Part shown: in pieces, positions 63,974 through 64,000 of the stretch
Layout of the letters: each line of letters begins with the position of its first letter
Numbering within the stretch: position 1 is the first letter of the stretch
Origin: Mytilus galloprovincialis
Taxonomy: Eukaryota > Mollusca > Bivalvia > Mytilida > Mytilidae
Reading direction: 5' to 3'
Length of the DNA stretch: 64,000 bases
Assembly (NCBI RefSeq): GCF_965363235.1
Contig: NC_134839.1
Coordinates: 114,322,517 to 114,386,516 of the forward strand
Notes under the pieces: model-generated
Told to the model about the DNA's origin: nothing
Seen by the model: only the letters and a program-made list of their open reading frames with translations
Database searches by the model: none
Program-made: the position numbers and the translations under genes

Positions 63974-64000
63974 CAAATTCAGTTTATACATGTGAATTAT

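Overview
The window is AT-rich animal DNA with short exons, long introns, GT/AG splice sites and very dense repeats. The gene content and the many dispersed repeats (self-complementary hairpin elements, elements ending in strings of gacgacg, fragments of a 'ccaatgagacaac' family) point to a bivalve mollusc, most likely a mussel (Mytilidae). The mussel assignment rests on recall of the repeat families and was not checked against any database.

Three protein-coding genes can be supported. (1) The 5' end of an integrin alpha gene lies on the minus strand: exon 1 (9731-9595, signal peptide and start of the beta-propeller) and exon 2 (6323-6187). They join in phase, and the gene continues past the left edge. 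(2) A complete secernin gene (peptidase C69 family) lies on the minus strand, with coding exons at 46945-46787, 43461-43274, 40180-39981, 38713-38507 and 37702-37212. Their phases all agree and give 414 residues. A second, diverged version of its last two exons lies about 17 kb downstream (20350-20144 and 19614-19094). It could serve as an alternative 3' end or be a remnant of a partial duplication. (3) A coiled-coil protein of unknown function lies on the plus strand. Its large exon (62225-63973) joins in frame to a 15-codon first exon at 55830-55874 across a 6.35-kb intron.

Everything else is repeats. From left to right: a 1.9-kb and a 1.6-kb inverted-repeat element (2.5-6.0 kb); a 5.3-kb satellite of about 79 units of 67 bp (12.1-17.4 kb); a decayed non-LTR retrotransposon split by a 7.9-kb inverted-repeat element with a 9-bp target duplication (22.3-31.8 kb), which itself carries a third element; further copies of that third element at 33.3 and 40.3 kb; 56-bp and 36-bp minisatellites (44.6-49.4 kb); a 199-bp hAT-like MITE; an identical 698-bp direct-repeat pair (51.1-53.7 kb); and a 28-bp minisatellite (59.1-60.6 kb) inside the coiled-coil gene's intron.

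The most interesting pattern is that four of the minisatellites sit exactly on splice junctions. At the integrin exon 1 donor, integrin exon 2 donor and secernin exon 1 donor, the repeat unit is the end of the exon plus the start of the intron, so the 5' splice site has been copied about 4, 4 and 35 or more times. At the acceptor of the extra secernin last exon, seven 45-bp units abut the 3' splice site. Unit counts in long arrays are estimates by eye.
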